Shown: positions 9,111 to 18,223, numbered from the stretch's first letter. The stretch: DNA of 64,000 nt from Catenovulum adriaticum (GCF_026725475.1 NZ_CP109966.1:62001-126000); one strand, 5' to 3'. The notes: generated from the sequence alone by a model not told the origin. Numbers and translations are program-made.

Positions 9111-9201
9111 AATAAATATCCAGTTTGTATCCGAAATGTATATTTATTGTTATGGTAGCATCTAGTCAAAAGGAATAAAAGGCAAGGAGTAAAAAAAAGC
9201 A

Positions 9202-9212
9202 GGCTCAAGGCC
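9202..9212. repeat. IS4 target site duplication, left copy
   Basis: GGCTCAAGGCC directly precedes the left inverted repeat of the IS4 element and is repeated exactly at 11424-11434 directly after the right end. An 11-bp duplication fits the 10-13 bp usual for IS4. Confidence 0.8.
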
Positions 9213-9261
9213 TAATGCCGAACAGTTAAGAAAATATGTTACAATTTCGGTAAATGAGATC

Positions 9262-9292
9262 AAAATCCGATGATCAGTGATCATCGGATTTT
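9262..9292 (+). terminator. Hairpin upstream of the IS4 transposase
   Basis: A 15-bp perfect inverted repeat around one central base (arms 9262-9276 and 9278-9292, core CCGATGATCA) runs into a T tract that ends at the transposase ATG (9296). It looks like an intrinsic terminator placed to block outside transcription from entering the transposase, a common protection in insertion sequences. Confidence 0.6.
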
Positions 9293-10279
9293 TTTATGCG
9301 TCTTGAACAAGCCTTTTGTAAAACCATTACCACTAATCAACCTGTTTATACCTTCGAAAAGCTTAACCAATTTTTAGACCCTGACTTTGTCCAACAAGGG
9401 TTTGAGAAAGCGGGAGTCGCTACTGTCAGAAAGAGGCGCCTGCCGCTTGAAGCTGTTATGTGGTCGGTGATTGGTATGAGCCTATACAGACAACAATCTG
9501 TTTGGGATTTGGTCACACAGATGGATTTGATGTTACTTGGACAAAATAAACTTGTCGCACCTAGTGTAGTCGTTCAAGCAAGGCTGCGGTTAGGGGCCGA
9601 AAGCGTTAAACAAGTGTTTAAATTTATGGCAAAGCATGATTATCAGATCTCTAAGCTAGATTCATGGTGCGGCCTGAATCTGTTAGCTGTTGATGGTGTG
9701 GTTTGGCGGCTATAAAACAAATGAAATGATGCTAGCTCAAGAGTTAGTTGAATCTACGCCTGACTTCAGTTTAACCATGTTTGATAAAAGTTTTTATTCA
9801 CTTGGTTTATTACACGATTGGCACCATGCTGGAACTGAGCGACATTGACTAATGCCGGCTAAAAAGGGGCTTCAATACGAAAGAGTAAGTCATTATGGCA
9901 AGTTGGATAAACGAATTAGGCTAAACAACGACCCCACCTATCTATAAGGATGGATGCGAGATTTATCACTAAGACTATCAAAAGTAAACATTATCAAGTG
10001 ATAACATCGATGCTTAACCCAATGAAATATCCGGCAGCTGAAATTGTAGAACGTTATACACATCGTTGGGAAATCGAATTGGGTTATAGAGAAATGAAGC
10101 AAACCCTATTGAATAGCGAATATGCGTTAAGAAGTTTGAAACCCGAAATGGTAAAACAGGAACTGTGGGGGTTGTTGTTGGCTTATAACTTAATTCGAAA
10201 AGCAATGACTGAAGCGGCGAATAGAAAGGGGATACGCTCTAACCAGCTAAGCTTCTCAAGTTGCTCGACAGCAGTCATA

Positions 10280-11222
10280 CCGAACTTCCGCACCACTTTT
10301 AGGAATAAATTTTCTGGTAATGATAACCTAAGCAATCAATGATCGTGTGATTGCGATCCTCAAGATTAGCAACGATCACAGTGTCTTGGTTGATATACAT
10401 GATGGTGATCCCTTGAAAGCATTGGAACACCCAGCGAGCGGTGGGTTTCTGATGGGGTTTGTATTTCATATCAGGGAAGTACTGCTCTTGCTCTACAAGT
10501 TGTTTGCGGATCTGATGCTCCAAGGCTGCATATACCATTAAACAGACCGTCATCACCATTAATAACGCTTCTATTCGTTCTGGCTTTTTACAGAGTATTT
10601 GTTTCTTTTCCCATTCCTCCAATGACTTTTGTGCATCAACTTCGCAAGCAAATATTTTTTGGCTAAGTTGTTTAAAGCTTTTACGTGCTTGCTCTGCTTG
10701 TTTGTGCATGCGCTTACTTAGCGTATGTGTTTCGCGTTTAGCAGCTTGTTCACTGCGTACTAACAACCACTTTTGCTTTACGCCACCATATTCACATTCA
10801 TGAAACACGCCTTCGTAGCCTGAAGATAAAGGCGTAAAACTTAAAGTCGGAGCCAATTTGATTAGCGTTTTAGCTTCTTTGAGTGTTTGAGGGACACGCG
10901 TGATAAATAGTTGATTGATTTGCTCAGCCTTGACGCCTTCACCAATTAAGCGCTCAAGAGGCTTATCTTTAAAATACTCACTGTACATGTGTAACGTTCG
11001 GCCAGTAAACCCCAAGCCATTTATCACCATAGCCATAACCAGTTGACCAAAGCTTAAAGTACGATCGTTCGATTCACGGAGTTTAAGGTCAATTAAGTCG
11101 ACCAATTGGATCATGACAAAAACCAGCCACCAAGCCGTGATATTCAAGTCTTTTTTTAAATGATGCGATCAACTGAAGAAAAAAACACCACGATTAATTA
11201 AAAACTAGGTGCGGAATGACGG
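10280..11222 (-). mobile_element. Nested IS1634-family element, internally deleted
   Basis: Inserted in the IS4 transposase. The terminal repeats CCGAACTTCCGCACC (left) and CCGTCATTCCGCACC (right, opposite strand) agree at 12 of 15 bases. The 6-bp target GTCATA is duplicated at 10274-10279 and 11223-11228. At 943 bp it is about half the length of the intact relative at 52206-53955. Confidence 0.82.
10299..11147 (-). pseudogene. IS1634-family transposase with internal deletions
   Basis: 282 residues remain open, but only parts of the family are present: an N-terminal segment ('LSFGQLVMAMVINGLGFTGR', 'RLIGEGVKAEQINQLF'), a middle segment ('KQKWLLVRSEQAAKRETHTL') and a C-terminal segment ('KKPERIEALLMVMTVCLMVY', 'ARWVFQCFQGI'). 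The first two DDE aspartate regions are missing. The upstream end is also out of frame with the expected start. Compare the intact 549-residue transposase at 52215-53864. Confidence 0.82.
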
Positions 11223-11393
11223 GTCATAGCTTACCTAGCAACACTACCGCTTTCTAGCCCAGGAAATTTGCCAAAGCACTATGATTTATTAATAGAGCAG
11301 TTGGTGTTTTATCAGTTACCAATACGGCGAGAAGAGCGGAGCTACCCTAGAGTGGTAAAACCCAAACCCTCAAAATATCCAATCAAAAAACAA

Positions 11394-11422
11394 AATGCCA
11401 GTCAGTTTAACTGACTGGCATT
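11394..11422 (-). terminator. Terminator of the symporter gene, built from the IS4 end
   Basis: Perfect 14-bp inverted repeat with one central base: left arm AATGCCAGTCAGTT (11394-11407), right arm 11409-11422. Read on the minus strand it follows the symporter stop codon (11461) and is followed by a T-rich run (TTGTTTTTTG). It overlaps the stop codon and right inverted repeat of the IS4 element, so the insertion seems to have supplied this terminator. Confidence 0.7.
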
Positions 11423-11423
11423 A

Positions 11424-11434
11424 GGCTCAAGGCC
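11424..11434. repeat. IS4 target site duplication, right copy
   Basis: Exact copy of GGCTCAAGGCC from 9202-9212, directly after the right terminal repeat. Confidence 0.8.
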
Positions 11435-11460
11435 CGTCTTAATTTAAATTTTATTAAAGC

Positions 11461-12792
11461 TTAAACCTCTTTAAGCTTCTTCTGAACTTCAAACAGCTTA
11501 GTTTCTGTAAGATTGTACTTTGTCATGATAAAAGCAGCTACAAACAATAGCGCTGCAGGAACAGCCGCAAATCCCATAAGAATACCAAATAGCGCTTCAG
11601 AAGATTGTGCCTGGTTTGGTACATATTCGTATGCACTTAGCATCCAACCTGCAGTCGCACCACCGATAGCAAATCCGAACTTAATAGCGAGCAAATGCCC
11701 CGAAAAAGTCATCGCCATTGAGCGCTTGCCAGTTTTTAAATGTCCATAGTCAACTGTATCCGCTATCATGGAGAACATTAACGGAGTCACTATCATATGA
11801 ACAAAGTTTGCGATAAAGAAAGCAACGAATATTAAACTGACTTGAGTAGCTGGTAAAATAAACAAAATGGCGTGCGACAAAACCCCAGACACTAACCCAA
11901 CCTGAAACAAGACTTTTTTTCCGAATTTTTTTGATAAAAAATGCGTACATAATGCACCGAGTACAGCTGCAACCATACCCATTGTCAAAAATGCGCTCGT
12001 AAGTGATTCGTCTCCTAAATAGTACTTAACATAATGAGGAGCGATTGCAGAGCGTAAACCTATTAAAGTTAATACAAATAGCGTAATAACCACCATAAGT
12101 ACCCATTGATCATTCTTAAATAAGTTGAAAAAGTCTTGTGCCATATTTGACTTGTGTGTTTCTTTTGTCTGCTCACGTTCTTTAGTCAAGAAAAAGCAAA
12201 TAAAGAAACAGATAACTGCTAATAAAGCTAAAATCCCCATTGCGTATTGGTAAGCTGCTTGTTGGCCAAACTCTTTAAAAGTATCCAACATTTGCGGAAG
12301 TGCCCAAACAACCACAACACCACCACTCATTGCCATAGCAAATCGGAATGATTGTAACGATGCACGTTCTGTTGGATCGCTGGTCATAACGCCACCCAAC
12401 GCAGAATAAGGAATATTAATAGCAGTGTAGCAAGTCATAAGTAACGCATACGTGATGTAGGCATAAACTAATTTATTGTCTTGTGCTAAATCAGGCGTGG
12501 TAAACGCAGCTATAGCTAGCGCTCCATAGGGTATTGCCATGAGCAATAAATAAGGTCGATAGGTACCAAAACGTGTTTTAGTTCTGTCTGCAACCCCCCC
12601 CATAATTGGATCGGTAACACCGTCGAATAATCTAACGACTAGCATTAATGTACCAGCAGCAGCAGCGCTAATACCAAAAACGTCTGTGTAAAAAATAAGC
12701 ATGAAATTTGCAACAATCTGAAATACGATGTTGCATGCTGTATCGCCTAGGCCGTAACCTAATTTTTCTTTAATAGTTAACTTTTGATTCAA
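11461..12792 (-). CDS. GPH-family sugar:cation symporter
   Basis: 443 residues, about twelve membrane segments, of the glycoside-pentoside-hexuronide:cation symporter family (MFS_2; relatives XynB, XylP, MelB, UidB). The N-terminus 'LTIKEKLGYGLGDTACNIVF' and the first loop 'LFDGVTDPIMGGVADRTKTR' are hallmark motifs. It sits next to a Nudix-type regulator and a cytoplasmic GH43, an arrangement that suggests uptake of xylo- or arabino-oligosaccharides across the inner membrane. The exact sugar cannot be read from the sequence. Its own promoter region carries two inverted repeats (12808-12859), and a strong terminator follows the gene. Confidence 0.88.
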   Translation of the reverse strand: MNQKLTIKEKLGYGLGDTACNIVFQIVANFMLIFYTDVFGISAAAAGTLMLVVRLFDGVTDPIMGGVADRTKTRFGTYRPYLLLMAIPYGALAIAAFTTPDLAQDNKLVYAYITYALLMTCYTAINIPYSALGGVMTSDPTERASLQSFRFAMAMSGGVVVVWALPQMLDTFKEFGQQAAYQYAMGILALLAVICFFICFFLTKEREQTKETHKSNMAQDFFNLFKNDQWVLMVVITLFVLTLIGLRSAIAPHYVKYYLGDESLTSAFLTMGMVAAVLGALCTHFLSKKFGKKVLFQVGLVSGVLSHAILFILPATQVSLIFVAFFIANFVHMIVTPLMFSMIADTVDYGHLKTGKRSMAMTFSGHLLAIKFGFAIGGATAGWMLSAYEYVPNQAQSSEALFGILMGFAAVPAALLFVAAFIMTKYNLTETKLFEVQKKLKEV

Positions 12793-12807
12793 AACACTAA
12801 GCCTCAG

Positions 12808-12859
12808 TTATAGTTATTGTCCATTAAACTATAATTATTTGGTTTAAATGTAAACCAAA
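12808..12859 (-). promoter_or_regulatory. Two inverted repeats upstream of the symporter
   Basis: TTATAGTT (12808-12815) pairs with AACTATAA (12827-12834). Next to it TTTGGTTTA (12838-12846) pairs with TAAACCAAA (12851-12859) around AATG, a near-perfect 22-bp palindrome. Both lie within 70 bp of the symporter start on its promoter side and are good operator candidates, possibly for the adjacent Nudix-type regulator. Binding is inference. Confidence 0.5.
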
Positions 12860-12910
12860 AATTCTGTACATACATTTAATTTACAAGTCGACATGCTTCA
12901 TTAAGCACAA

Positions 12911-13657
12911 CTAATACTCAAAATTAAAACCAAACTCTTTTAACTTTTCATATACATTTATATCAAAACGATACAAGGTTGCAGCTCTATGTGCGACATC
13001 TTTCTGTTTCTCCTTGCAATTGATTAATAGGTTCATTTTTTGGATTTTGCGTCGGAAATTTGGTTTATCTAGCTTAATGTCTAATATTGCTTCGTAGATT
13101 TCTTGAAGTTGTAGCAGCGTGAACTTTTCTGGTAGTAAACTAAAACCAACTGGTTCATGCCGCACTTTATATTTAAGGTGCTGTAAACAAGAATCCACTA
13201 TTGACCCGTGGTCAAAAACAAGTGAGGGCAGTTTTTTTATGTCAAACCAATCAACTTCTAGGGTGCTGTTAGAGTGGACAACGTTTGCCTCTTCAAAGCG
13301 CACTAAAGCAAAAAAAGCGACCGTAATAATACGACGAAGAGGGTAACGATTTACATTACCAAACGCCGCCAATTGTTCAAGGTGAAAATTCTTAACTCCA
13401 GTGGTATGGGTAACCACGCGGTTGGCTGCTGCTTCTAAATCTTCATCATTGCGTACCCAGTGGCCTATTAAACCCCACTGGTTGGCAGCTAGACCATGTT
13501 TATATTTGGCAAGTAGAACTTTTAGTTTCCCTTCTTGCATCGCTAAAATCAAATTATCAACGGTAACATTATTCATGCAGTCCGCAGGTAAAAACTCTTC
13601 CTGTAAATGTTCAAATGAAGTATTGAGTTCGGCTCCATCTTTTAGTCCAGTTGACAT
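12911..13657 (-). CDS. Nudix-like transcriptional regulator (NrtR/AraR type)
   Basis: 248 residues: an N-terminal Nudix-fold domain (about 28-160) and a C-terminal winged helix (about 165-248, 'FTLLQLQEIYEAILDIKLDK' and 'NFRRKIQKMNLL'). This two-domain layout belongs to the NrtR-like family, whose members control NAD, arabinose or xylose genes. The Nudix box is degraded ('HWVRNDEDLEAAANRVVTHT' in place of the GX5EX7REUXEEXGU pattern), so it probably senses a ligand rather than hydrolysing it. The gene lies between the symporter (same strand, 118 bp gap) and the divergent GH43, so it is likely their local regulator. A long inverted repeat in its own promoter suggests autoregulation. Confidence 0.83.
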   Translation of the reverse strand: MSTGLKDGAELNTSFEHLQEEFLPADCMNNVTVDNLILAMQEGKLKVLLAKYKHGLAANQWGLIGHWVRNDEDLEAAANRVVTHTTGVKNFHLEQLAAFGNVNRYPLRRIITVAFFALVRFEEANVVHSNSTLEVDWFDIKKLPSLVFDHGSIVDSCLQHLKYKVRHEPVGFSLLPEKFTLLQLQEIYEAILDIKLDKPNFRRKIQKMNLLINCKEKQKDVAHRAATLYRFDINVYEKLKEFGFNFEY

Positions 13658-13670
13658 TTATTTTTATCTC

Positions 13671-13707
13671 ATATTTGTAACAATATTGTAGATAATATTA
13701 CAAATAT
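13671..13707 (-). promoter_or_regulatory. Inverted repeat, putative autoregulatory operator
   Basis: ATATTTGTAA (13671-13680) and TTACAAATAT (13698-13707) are a perfect 10-bp inverted repeat 14 bp upstream of the Nudix-like regulator's start codon. Position and symmetry fit an operator of that regulator. Confidence 0.5.
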
Positions 13708-13836
13708 TCTTCTAAGTGAATATTCTATTACTATTATCGCCTTATTACTTTATAACTATCACAACAGATCAAGTATATCTGAAAGACCCCAAATGCAACT
13801 AACTCAACTTATAGTATTAACAAAATGTAAACTGAA

Positions 13837-13871
13837 TTATTGACTATATGCCTGCATGTGATATATTGTCA
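13837..13871 (+). promoter_or_regulatory. GH43 promoter with TATTGACTAT / ATATTGTCAA boxes
   Basis: TATTGACTAT (13837-13846) and ATATTGTCAA (13862-13871) lie about 80-110 bp before the GH43 start. TTGACT with TATATT 16 bases further can be read as -35/-10. The same two 10-mers recur at nearly the same spacing upstream of the third GH115 gene (40646-40679), so they may also form a shared operator. Confidence 0.5.
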
Positions 13872-13947
13872 AAATTACATTAAGATGACTGTTGTTAACC
13901 TGGTATTCAGATAATCGAGCAGTATTGTTGAATCGGAGGAGTGTTTA

Positions 13948-14988
13948 ATGTCGCAAACTAGCGATGCTGAACGAGTACAAGCTTTAGATATAGAACGTGC
14001 GGAAAATCTATTATCTAATGCAGAACCACTCGTTACACATATGTATACTGCGGATCCATCTGCACACGTCTTTAAGGGAAAAATATATATCTACCCATCT
14101 CATGACGTAGAAAATGAACATCCAACAGATGACGAAGGCTCGCATTTTGCGATGGAAGACTATCACGTATTTTCAATCGAAAAAGTTGGTAGTAAAGTTA
14201 TTGATCACGGCATTGCTCTTCATGTTAAAGACATCGCCTGGGCTGAAAAACAAATGTGGGCGCCAGACGCTGCAGAGAAAGGAGGTAAGTACTATCTGTA
14301 TTTTCCAGCAAGAGACTATGACGGAATCTTTCGCATAGGTGTTGCTGTATCTGATGAGCCATCGGGTCCTTTTATAGCAGAGCCTAACGCTATAAAAGGT
14401 ACATATAGTATTGACCCAGCCGTATTTTGTGATGATGACGGTAAACATTACCTTTATTACGGTGGCATTTGGGGTGGGCAGTTGCAACAATGGAAAGGTA
14501 ATGAATACTTAGGTAAAGATAATTATCCTCAAAATGGTCAAGCAGCTATAGCCCCTCGAATGGCTGCACTATCGAACAATATGCTTGAATTAGCGGAAGA
14601 CCCTAAAGAAATACTTATTACAGATGAGCAAGGTGAACCTATTAAAGTCGAAGATACTGAACGTCGATTTTTTGAAGGCCCATGGGTGCATAAATATGAA
14701 GGTACTTATTATTTATCTTACTCTACAGGTGATACTCATAAGATTGTTTATGCTACGAGCAACACCCCTTACGGACCTTTTAAATACAAGGGGGTTGTAT
14801 TAAATCCAGTGTTAGGCTGGACCACGCACCATAGCATCGTCGAGTTCCAAGGACAATGGTATTTATTTTATCACGACTGCAGTCTATCCGGCGGGTTAAC
14901 TCATTTGCGTTCAATGAAAATGTCGCCACTTCAGCATAATGCAGATGGTAGTATCACGCCCATCGAACCTTACCAAGAAAAAATATAA
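13948..14988 (+). CDS. GH43 glycosidase (beta-xylosidase or alpha-L-arabinofuranosidase), cytoplasmic
   Basis: 346 residues of a five-bladed GH43 beta-propeller with no signal peptide. The three conserved acids are visible: Asp36 in 'YTADPSAHV' (base), Asp156 in 'TYSIDPAVF' (pKa modulator) and Glu243 in 'RFFEGPWVH' (acid). 'QMWAPDAAEKGGKYYLYFPA' is also typical. A good ribosome binding site (GGAGGAG) precedes the ATG. Being cytoplasmic and next to a GPH symporter, it probably hydrolyses imported xylo- or arabino-oligosaccharides. GH43 members split between xylosidase and arabinofuranosidase activity and I cannot decide from the sequence. Confidence 0.9.
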   Translation: MSQTSDAERVQALDIERAENLLSNAEPLVTHMYTADPSAHVFKGKIYIYPSHDVENEHPTDDEGSHFAMEDYHVFSIEKVGSKVIDHGIALHVKDIAWAEKQMWAPDAAEKGGKYYLYFPARDYDGIFRIGVAVSDEPSGPFIAEPNAIKGTYSIDPAVFCDDDGKHYLYYGGIWGGQLQQWKGNEYLGKDNYPQNGQAAIAPRMAALSNNMLELAEDPKEILITDEQGEPIKVEDTERRFFEGPWVHKYEGTYYLSYSTGDTHKIVYATSNTPYGPFKYKGVVLNPVLGWTTHHSIVEFQGQWYLFYHDCSLSGGLTHLRSMKMSPLQHNADGSITPIEPYQEKI

Positions 14989-15399
14989 CATTCAATTTGC
15001 TTGTATAAGCGCAAGGAAGCGCTTGTCTAATAATGGAAATCCCTTCCGTCTCCTCACTTTTTTACCCTATTTTTTAGCTTTTTGCTGTGACTTATTTGCT
15101 GCTACTTGGTTACCGAAAGTTTTACTTGTTTACCCGAAACTCAGGTGAAATAGAAACGGCAATGAAAGTGTCTTAATGACATTAACAATATTGTTCCCAG
15201 TTTTTCTTGCCTGTCTATTTGCTTAATCTTATTTCCATCTGATTTTTATTGTATTTTTAATATGGTTCTTTTGTTTTTTGTAAAAAAATAGGTTTTAATG
15301 TAATTTTAATGTAATTTCAATGTATTTATCAAAATGACTATATCAGGTAAGATTGCATAGTTCTAACGTTACAAACTTAATCATTGAGGTCAATTGACA
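14989..15399. other. Intergenic region with tandem repeats
   Basis: No gene is supported. A weak hairpin AAGCGC / GCGCTT (15007-15012, 15019-15024) follows the GH43 stop without a T tract. Imperfect 11-bp tandem units (TAATTTTAATG 15301-15311, TAATTTCAATG 15312-15322, and a partial unit before them) sit in the probable promoter of the next gene, followed by TGACTATA (15335-15342), which resembles the box found before other genes of this locus. Confidence 0.4.
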
Positions 15400-18186
15400 A
15401 TGTTTCGCTATAAATTATTAGCCGCTTTAATCATATCTAGTTTAGTTACAGCCTGCGGGGGCAGTGGTGAAGAGGGCTCTGGCGACACAGCTACACCAAT
15501 CGAAAATACCTCCGCAACGGGTAATATCACGATATCTGGTAGTGTAGAGCAAGGTAAAAGCTTGTCTGTAACCCATTCTCTAAGTGATCCCGACGGCGCG
15601 ATAAATATTGTTAGTTATCAATGGTTAGCAAATGGTAGCGCAATTAATGGTGCTACCTCATCTAGCTATACGCTAACCTCCAATGAAATCGGCAAAACTA
15701 TTTCAGTTGTTTTAACTTATAACGATGGTGTATTTGCAAACCAAAGTAAAACCTCCGCGACAACAGACGCTGTTGTTAATACAAATGATGCAACTACTGG
15801 AAATGTCATAATTAGTGGTTTAGCTCGCCAAGGCAGAACTTTAGCGGTTAATCACACTTTGCAAGACCCAGATGGTGCAATTCAAATTGTTGGATATCAA
15901 TGGCGAGCTAATGGCATTGATTTACCGGGCGAAATCAATGCAACATTGATGTTGGACGAAACAGTTGTTGACCAAACAATTTCTGTTGTTGTGACATACA
16001 ACGATGGTGAGTTCGCCAACGAAACTATGACGTCACCAGAGACAGCTACAGTAGTTGGCACAGGACCCGCGATTGATGCAAGCAATGCGATCTATGTTTC
16101 GGCTTCAGGCAGCGATACGAATGATGGTAGCGAGAATAATCCGTATCGCAGTATTGCACATGCGGCTCAGCAAGTTCAGCCGGGCGACTTAGTGTTAATT
16201 GAAGGTGGTACATATTCAGAGCGCAGTATTGTTCCGGCTCAATCGGGCACTGAAGGCAATTATATAGTATTTAGACCTGCCCCTGGTACAGGTGATGTGG
16301 TAATTAAATATCCAGCAACCAGCGAGGAAGACAATCCAGACTCAATATTCGATTTAACATATAAAAATTATATTTGGATTGAAGGGCTCCACTTTAAAGA
16401 TTTTGAATATGGCCTTGCAAGTATATTTATCGCAAGAGGCGAGGGTAATGTAGTTATAAATAACCGCTTTGAGAATTTAGGTAACGAAGGTGTCGCTAAA
16501 TTCAACGGCAGTCAGGTTGTTAAGGTCTACCAATCCGATCGAAATGTAGTGTGCAACAATTACTTCGATAACATCTTTGGTGATGGTATTGGGCTTGATG
16601 GGCAAGACGGCCAATACAATTTATTATGTTACAACACCTTCAAAAACTTCAAACCTAAAGCACGTAGTTGGAGCCAAAACTACAAGTTCTCTCGTGCTAT
16701 GGACATTCAAGATCATGCCATGGGTTATAACTTAGTGGCGTTTAACTACGCAGAAAACGTATTACACCATGTTTGGTTAGACCGTGACGGCAGCAACAAT
16801 GTGATTTTACGTAACTATGGTAAAAACGGCCATGGTAATGTATTTAACGAATCTCGATGTAAAGCCAACGTCATTCAAGAGAACATTTCAGTAGAAATGC
16901 ACTCTGGTTATATGACTGCCTATTACACTGAAACAGGCTGGACAGAAGACGCCCGCTGGGTAAACAATGTTGCCTACAATAACGATGTGGGTTTTAAAGT
17001 ACATAAATCTAAACGTGATCAATTTAGAAACAATATTGCATTCAACAATACCGACTACAACCTAATGTTTACCCAATCAGCGATGGACAATGGCCCCCAT
17101 GCGTTTGCAAATAACTTATGGTTTTCTAGCAATGTGAACCAGTCAATATATCTAGGTGGTATCCCAAGTCCTGTGGAAGTAGGGGGTGAAAAATATGACG
17201 GTACTATGTCAACCGTTGCAGCATTTCAAACCGCGGTATCTGAAACCAATGGTCTATCTGAAGATCCTCTATTTGCTAATACAGATGATTTTACTTTGGC
17301 TGATGGCAGTCCAGCGAAAAGTGCTGGTGTTGATGGGGTCAATATCGGGGCATACGCAGTGTATTCAAATTCTGCAATAGGTTGGGATGAGCTTTCTGCT
17401 TCATCAAATTATTCAGTCTATTTCGCTGAATCATTGAGCCATGTTGTTCGTGGTGAATCTGCAACTTTAGACATATTGCTCAATAAAGCCAGTGATAAAA
17501 CCATCACGTTAGATATTGAAGCGGTAGCAGGTGATGCTGTGCTTGGCGATGACTTTACCCTTTCAGCCAATTCATTAACTTTTGCACCAGGTGAAACAAA
17601 AAAATCAGTTGTATTGACCTCTGCAAACGTGGGCTCACAAGATGAATTAGTTGCACTGCGATTAACCAATGTTAATGGAGGTACTGCGGATAGCCGAGTA
17701 CTACACGCAGTTAACTTAGTCCGAGAGTCTAAAATTACTAATGTATGGATGGAAGCTGAATGTGGAGTTGTAGGTGAAAACTGGGCTGTTATCGATGATG
17801 CTGCCGTGTCTGGAGGCAAGTATATTCGAGAAGCAAATGACTTCTTCGATCACAACGGCATGCCTGCAAGCGGTGGTCAAGTTACTTTCTCATTTGAAGT
17901 AAAAGCAGATTCTGAATTGGGTATTTGGGGGTTGGTTAATACACCAACACAACAAGATGACTCATTTTGGGTGAGTATAAATGGCGCTGCAGCTTCGGTT
18001 TGGGCCATTGGTGAGTCTGCCGGCTGGGAATGGAAACGCTTTGGTTCAAGTCACAGCTTATCTGAAGGGGTAAACACCTTAACCATTGGTATACGTGAAA
18101 ACGGTACTATGTTGGACAAAATCTACATTGGTACAGACACGCCAAGCGGGTTAGGTGACAACGCTATCAATTGTAGTTCATTGTGA
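15400..18186 (+). CDS. Beta-helix lipoprotein with Ig-like, Calx-beta and CBM-like domains
   Basis: 928 residues from ATG 15400, preceded by GAGGT; a TTG at 15394 is in frame but less likely. A lipobox (SLVTACGGSG) predicts a lipoprotein. Order: two Ig-like repeats (about 40-225, each with 'DPDGAI.I..YQW.ANG' and 'TISVV.TYNDG'), a right-handed parallel beta-helix (about 228-655, starting 'YVSASGSDTNDGSENNPYRS'), a Calx-beta domain (about 668-780, 'GDDFTLSANSLTFAPGETKK') and a C-terminal CBM-like beta-sandwich (about 784-928) shared with other proteins of this locus. Beta-helices of this kind include polysaccharide lyases and some glycosidases, but I recognise no family-specific catalytic motif. 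It is probably an enzyme acting on the same polysaccharide. Confidence 0.7.
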   Translation: MFRYKLLAALIISSLVTACGGSGEEGSGDTATPIENTSATGNITISGSVEQGKSLSVTHSLSDPDGAINIVSYQWLANGSAINGATSSSYTLTSNEIGKTISVVLTYNDGVFANQSKTSATTDAVVNTNDATTGNVIISGLARQGRTLAVNHTLQDPDGAIQIVGYQWRANGIDLPGEINATLMLDETVVDQTISVVVTYNDGEFANETMTSPETATVVGTGPAIDASNAIYVSASGSDTNDGSENNPYRSIAHAAQQVQPGDLVLIEGGTYSERSIVPAQSGTEGNYIVFRPAPGTGDVVIKYPATSEEDNPDSIFDLTYKNYIWIEGLHFKDFEYGLASIFIARGEGNVVINNRFENLGNEGVAKFNGSQVVKVYQSDRNVVCNNYFDNIFGDGIGLDGQDGQYNLLCYNTFKNFKPKARSWSQNYKFSRAMDIQDHAMGYNLVAFNYAENVLHHVWLDRDGSNNVILRNYGKNGHGNVFNESRCKANVIQENISVEMHSGYMTAYYTETGWTEDARWVNNVAYNNDVGFKVHKSKRDQFRNNIAFNNTDYNLMFTQSAMDNGPHAFANNLWFSSNVNQSIYLGGIPSPVEVGGEKYDGTMSTVAAFQTAVSETNGLSEDPLFANTDDFTLADGSPAKSAGVDGVNIGAYAVYSNSAIGWDELSASSNYSVYFAESLSHVVRGESATLDILLNKASDKTITLDIEAVAGDAVLGDDFTLSANSLTFAPGETKKSVVLTSANVGSQDELVALRLTNVNGGTADSRVLHAVNLVRESKITNVWMEAECGVVGENWAVIDDAAVSGGKYIREANDFFDHNGMPASGGQVTFSFEVKADSELGIWGLVNTPTQQDDSFWVSINGAAASVWAIGESAGWEWKRFGSSHSLSEGVNTLTIGIRENGTMLDKIYIGTDTPSGLGDNAINCSSL

Positions 18187-18223
18187 AAATTGAGGTGTGG
18201 TGCACAAAACGGTGGAAGTGGTT

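Larger units (their letters stand above)
9296..11414 (+). pseudogene. IS4-family transposase, frameshifted and interrupted
   Basis: The N-terminal part (9296-9715) reads the IS4 N-terminal domain ('RKRRLPLEAVMWSVIGMSLY', 'LNLLAVDGVVWR' with the first catalytic Asp). A deletion and frameshift follow; further pieces read 'SLTMFDKSFYSLGLLHDW' and, from 9950, 'YTHRWEIELGYREMKQTLL' with the catalytic Glu. At 10274-10279 the frame runs into the nested IS1634 copy and resumes exactly at 11223, giving 'CSTAVIAYLATLPLSSPGNL' across the junction once the insert is removed, then 'YQLPIRREERSYPRVVKPKP' and a TGA at 11412-11414. Several in-frame stops (after GTERH, for example) show it is dead. Confidence 0.85.
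9213..11423 (+). mobile_element. IS4-family element, decayed, with a nested IS
   Basis: Left end TAATGCCGAACAGTTAAG (9213-9230) and right end, read on the opposite strand from 11423, TAATGCCAGTCAGTTAAA match at 14 of 18 bases and resemble the IS4 terminal repeat. Exact 11-bp target duplications flank the element. A transposase pseudogene fills it, broken by a second insertion at 10280-11222. Without the nested copy and its 6-bp duplication the element is about 1.26 kb, shorter than a typical IS4, so internal deletion has occurred as well. Confidence 0.85.

Noticed and set aside
13119..13691. Plus-strand open frames opposite the Nudix-like regulator
   Set aside because: Antisense shadows; the minus-strand protein has recognisable domains, the plus-strand ones do not.
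17418..17819. 133-codon minus-strand frame inside the beta-helix gene
   Set aside because: Opposite a clear Calx-beta/CBM coding region; no ribosome binding site and low-complexity Ser/Thr composition.
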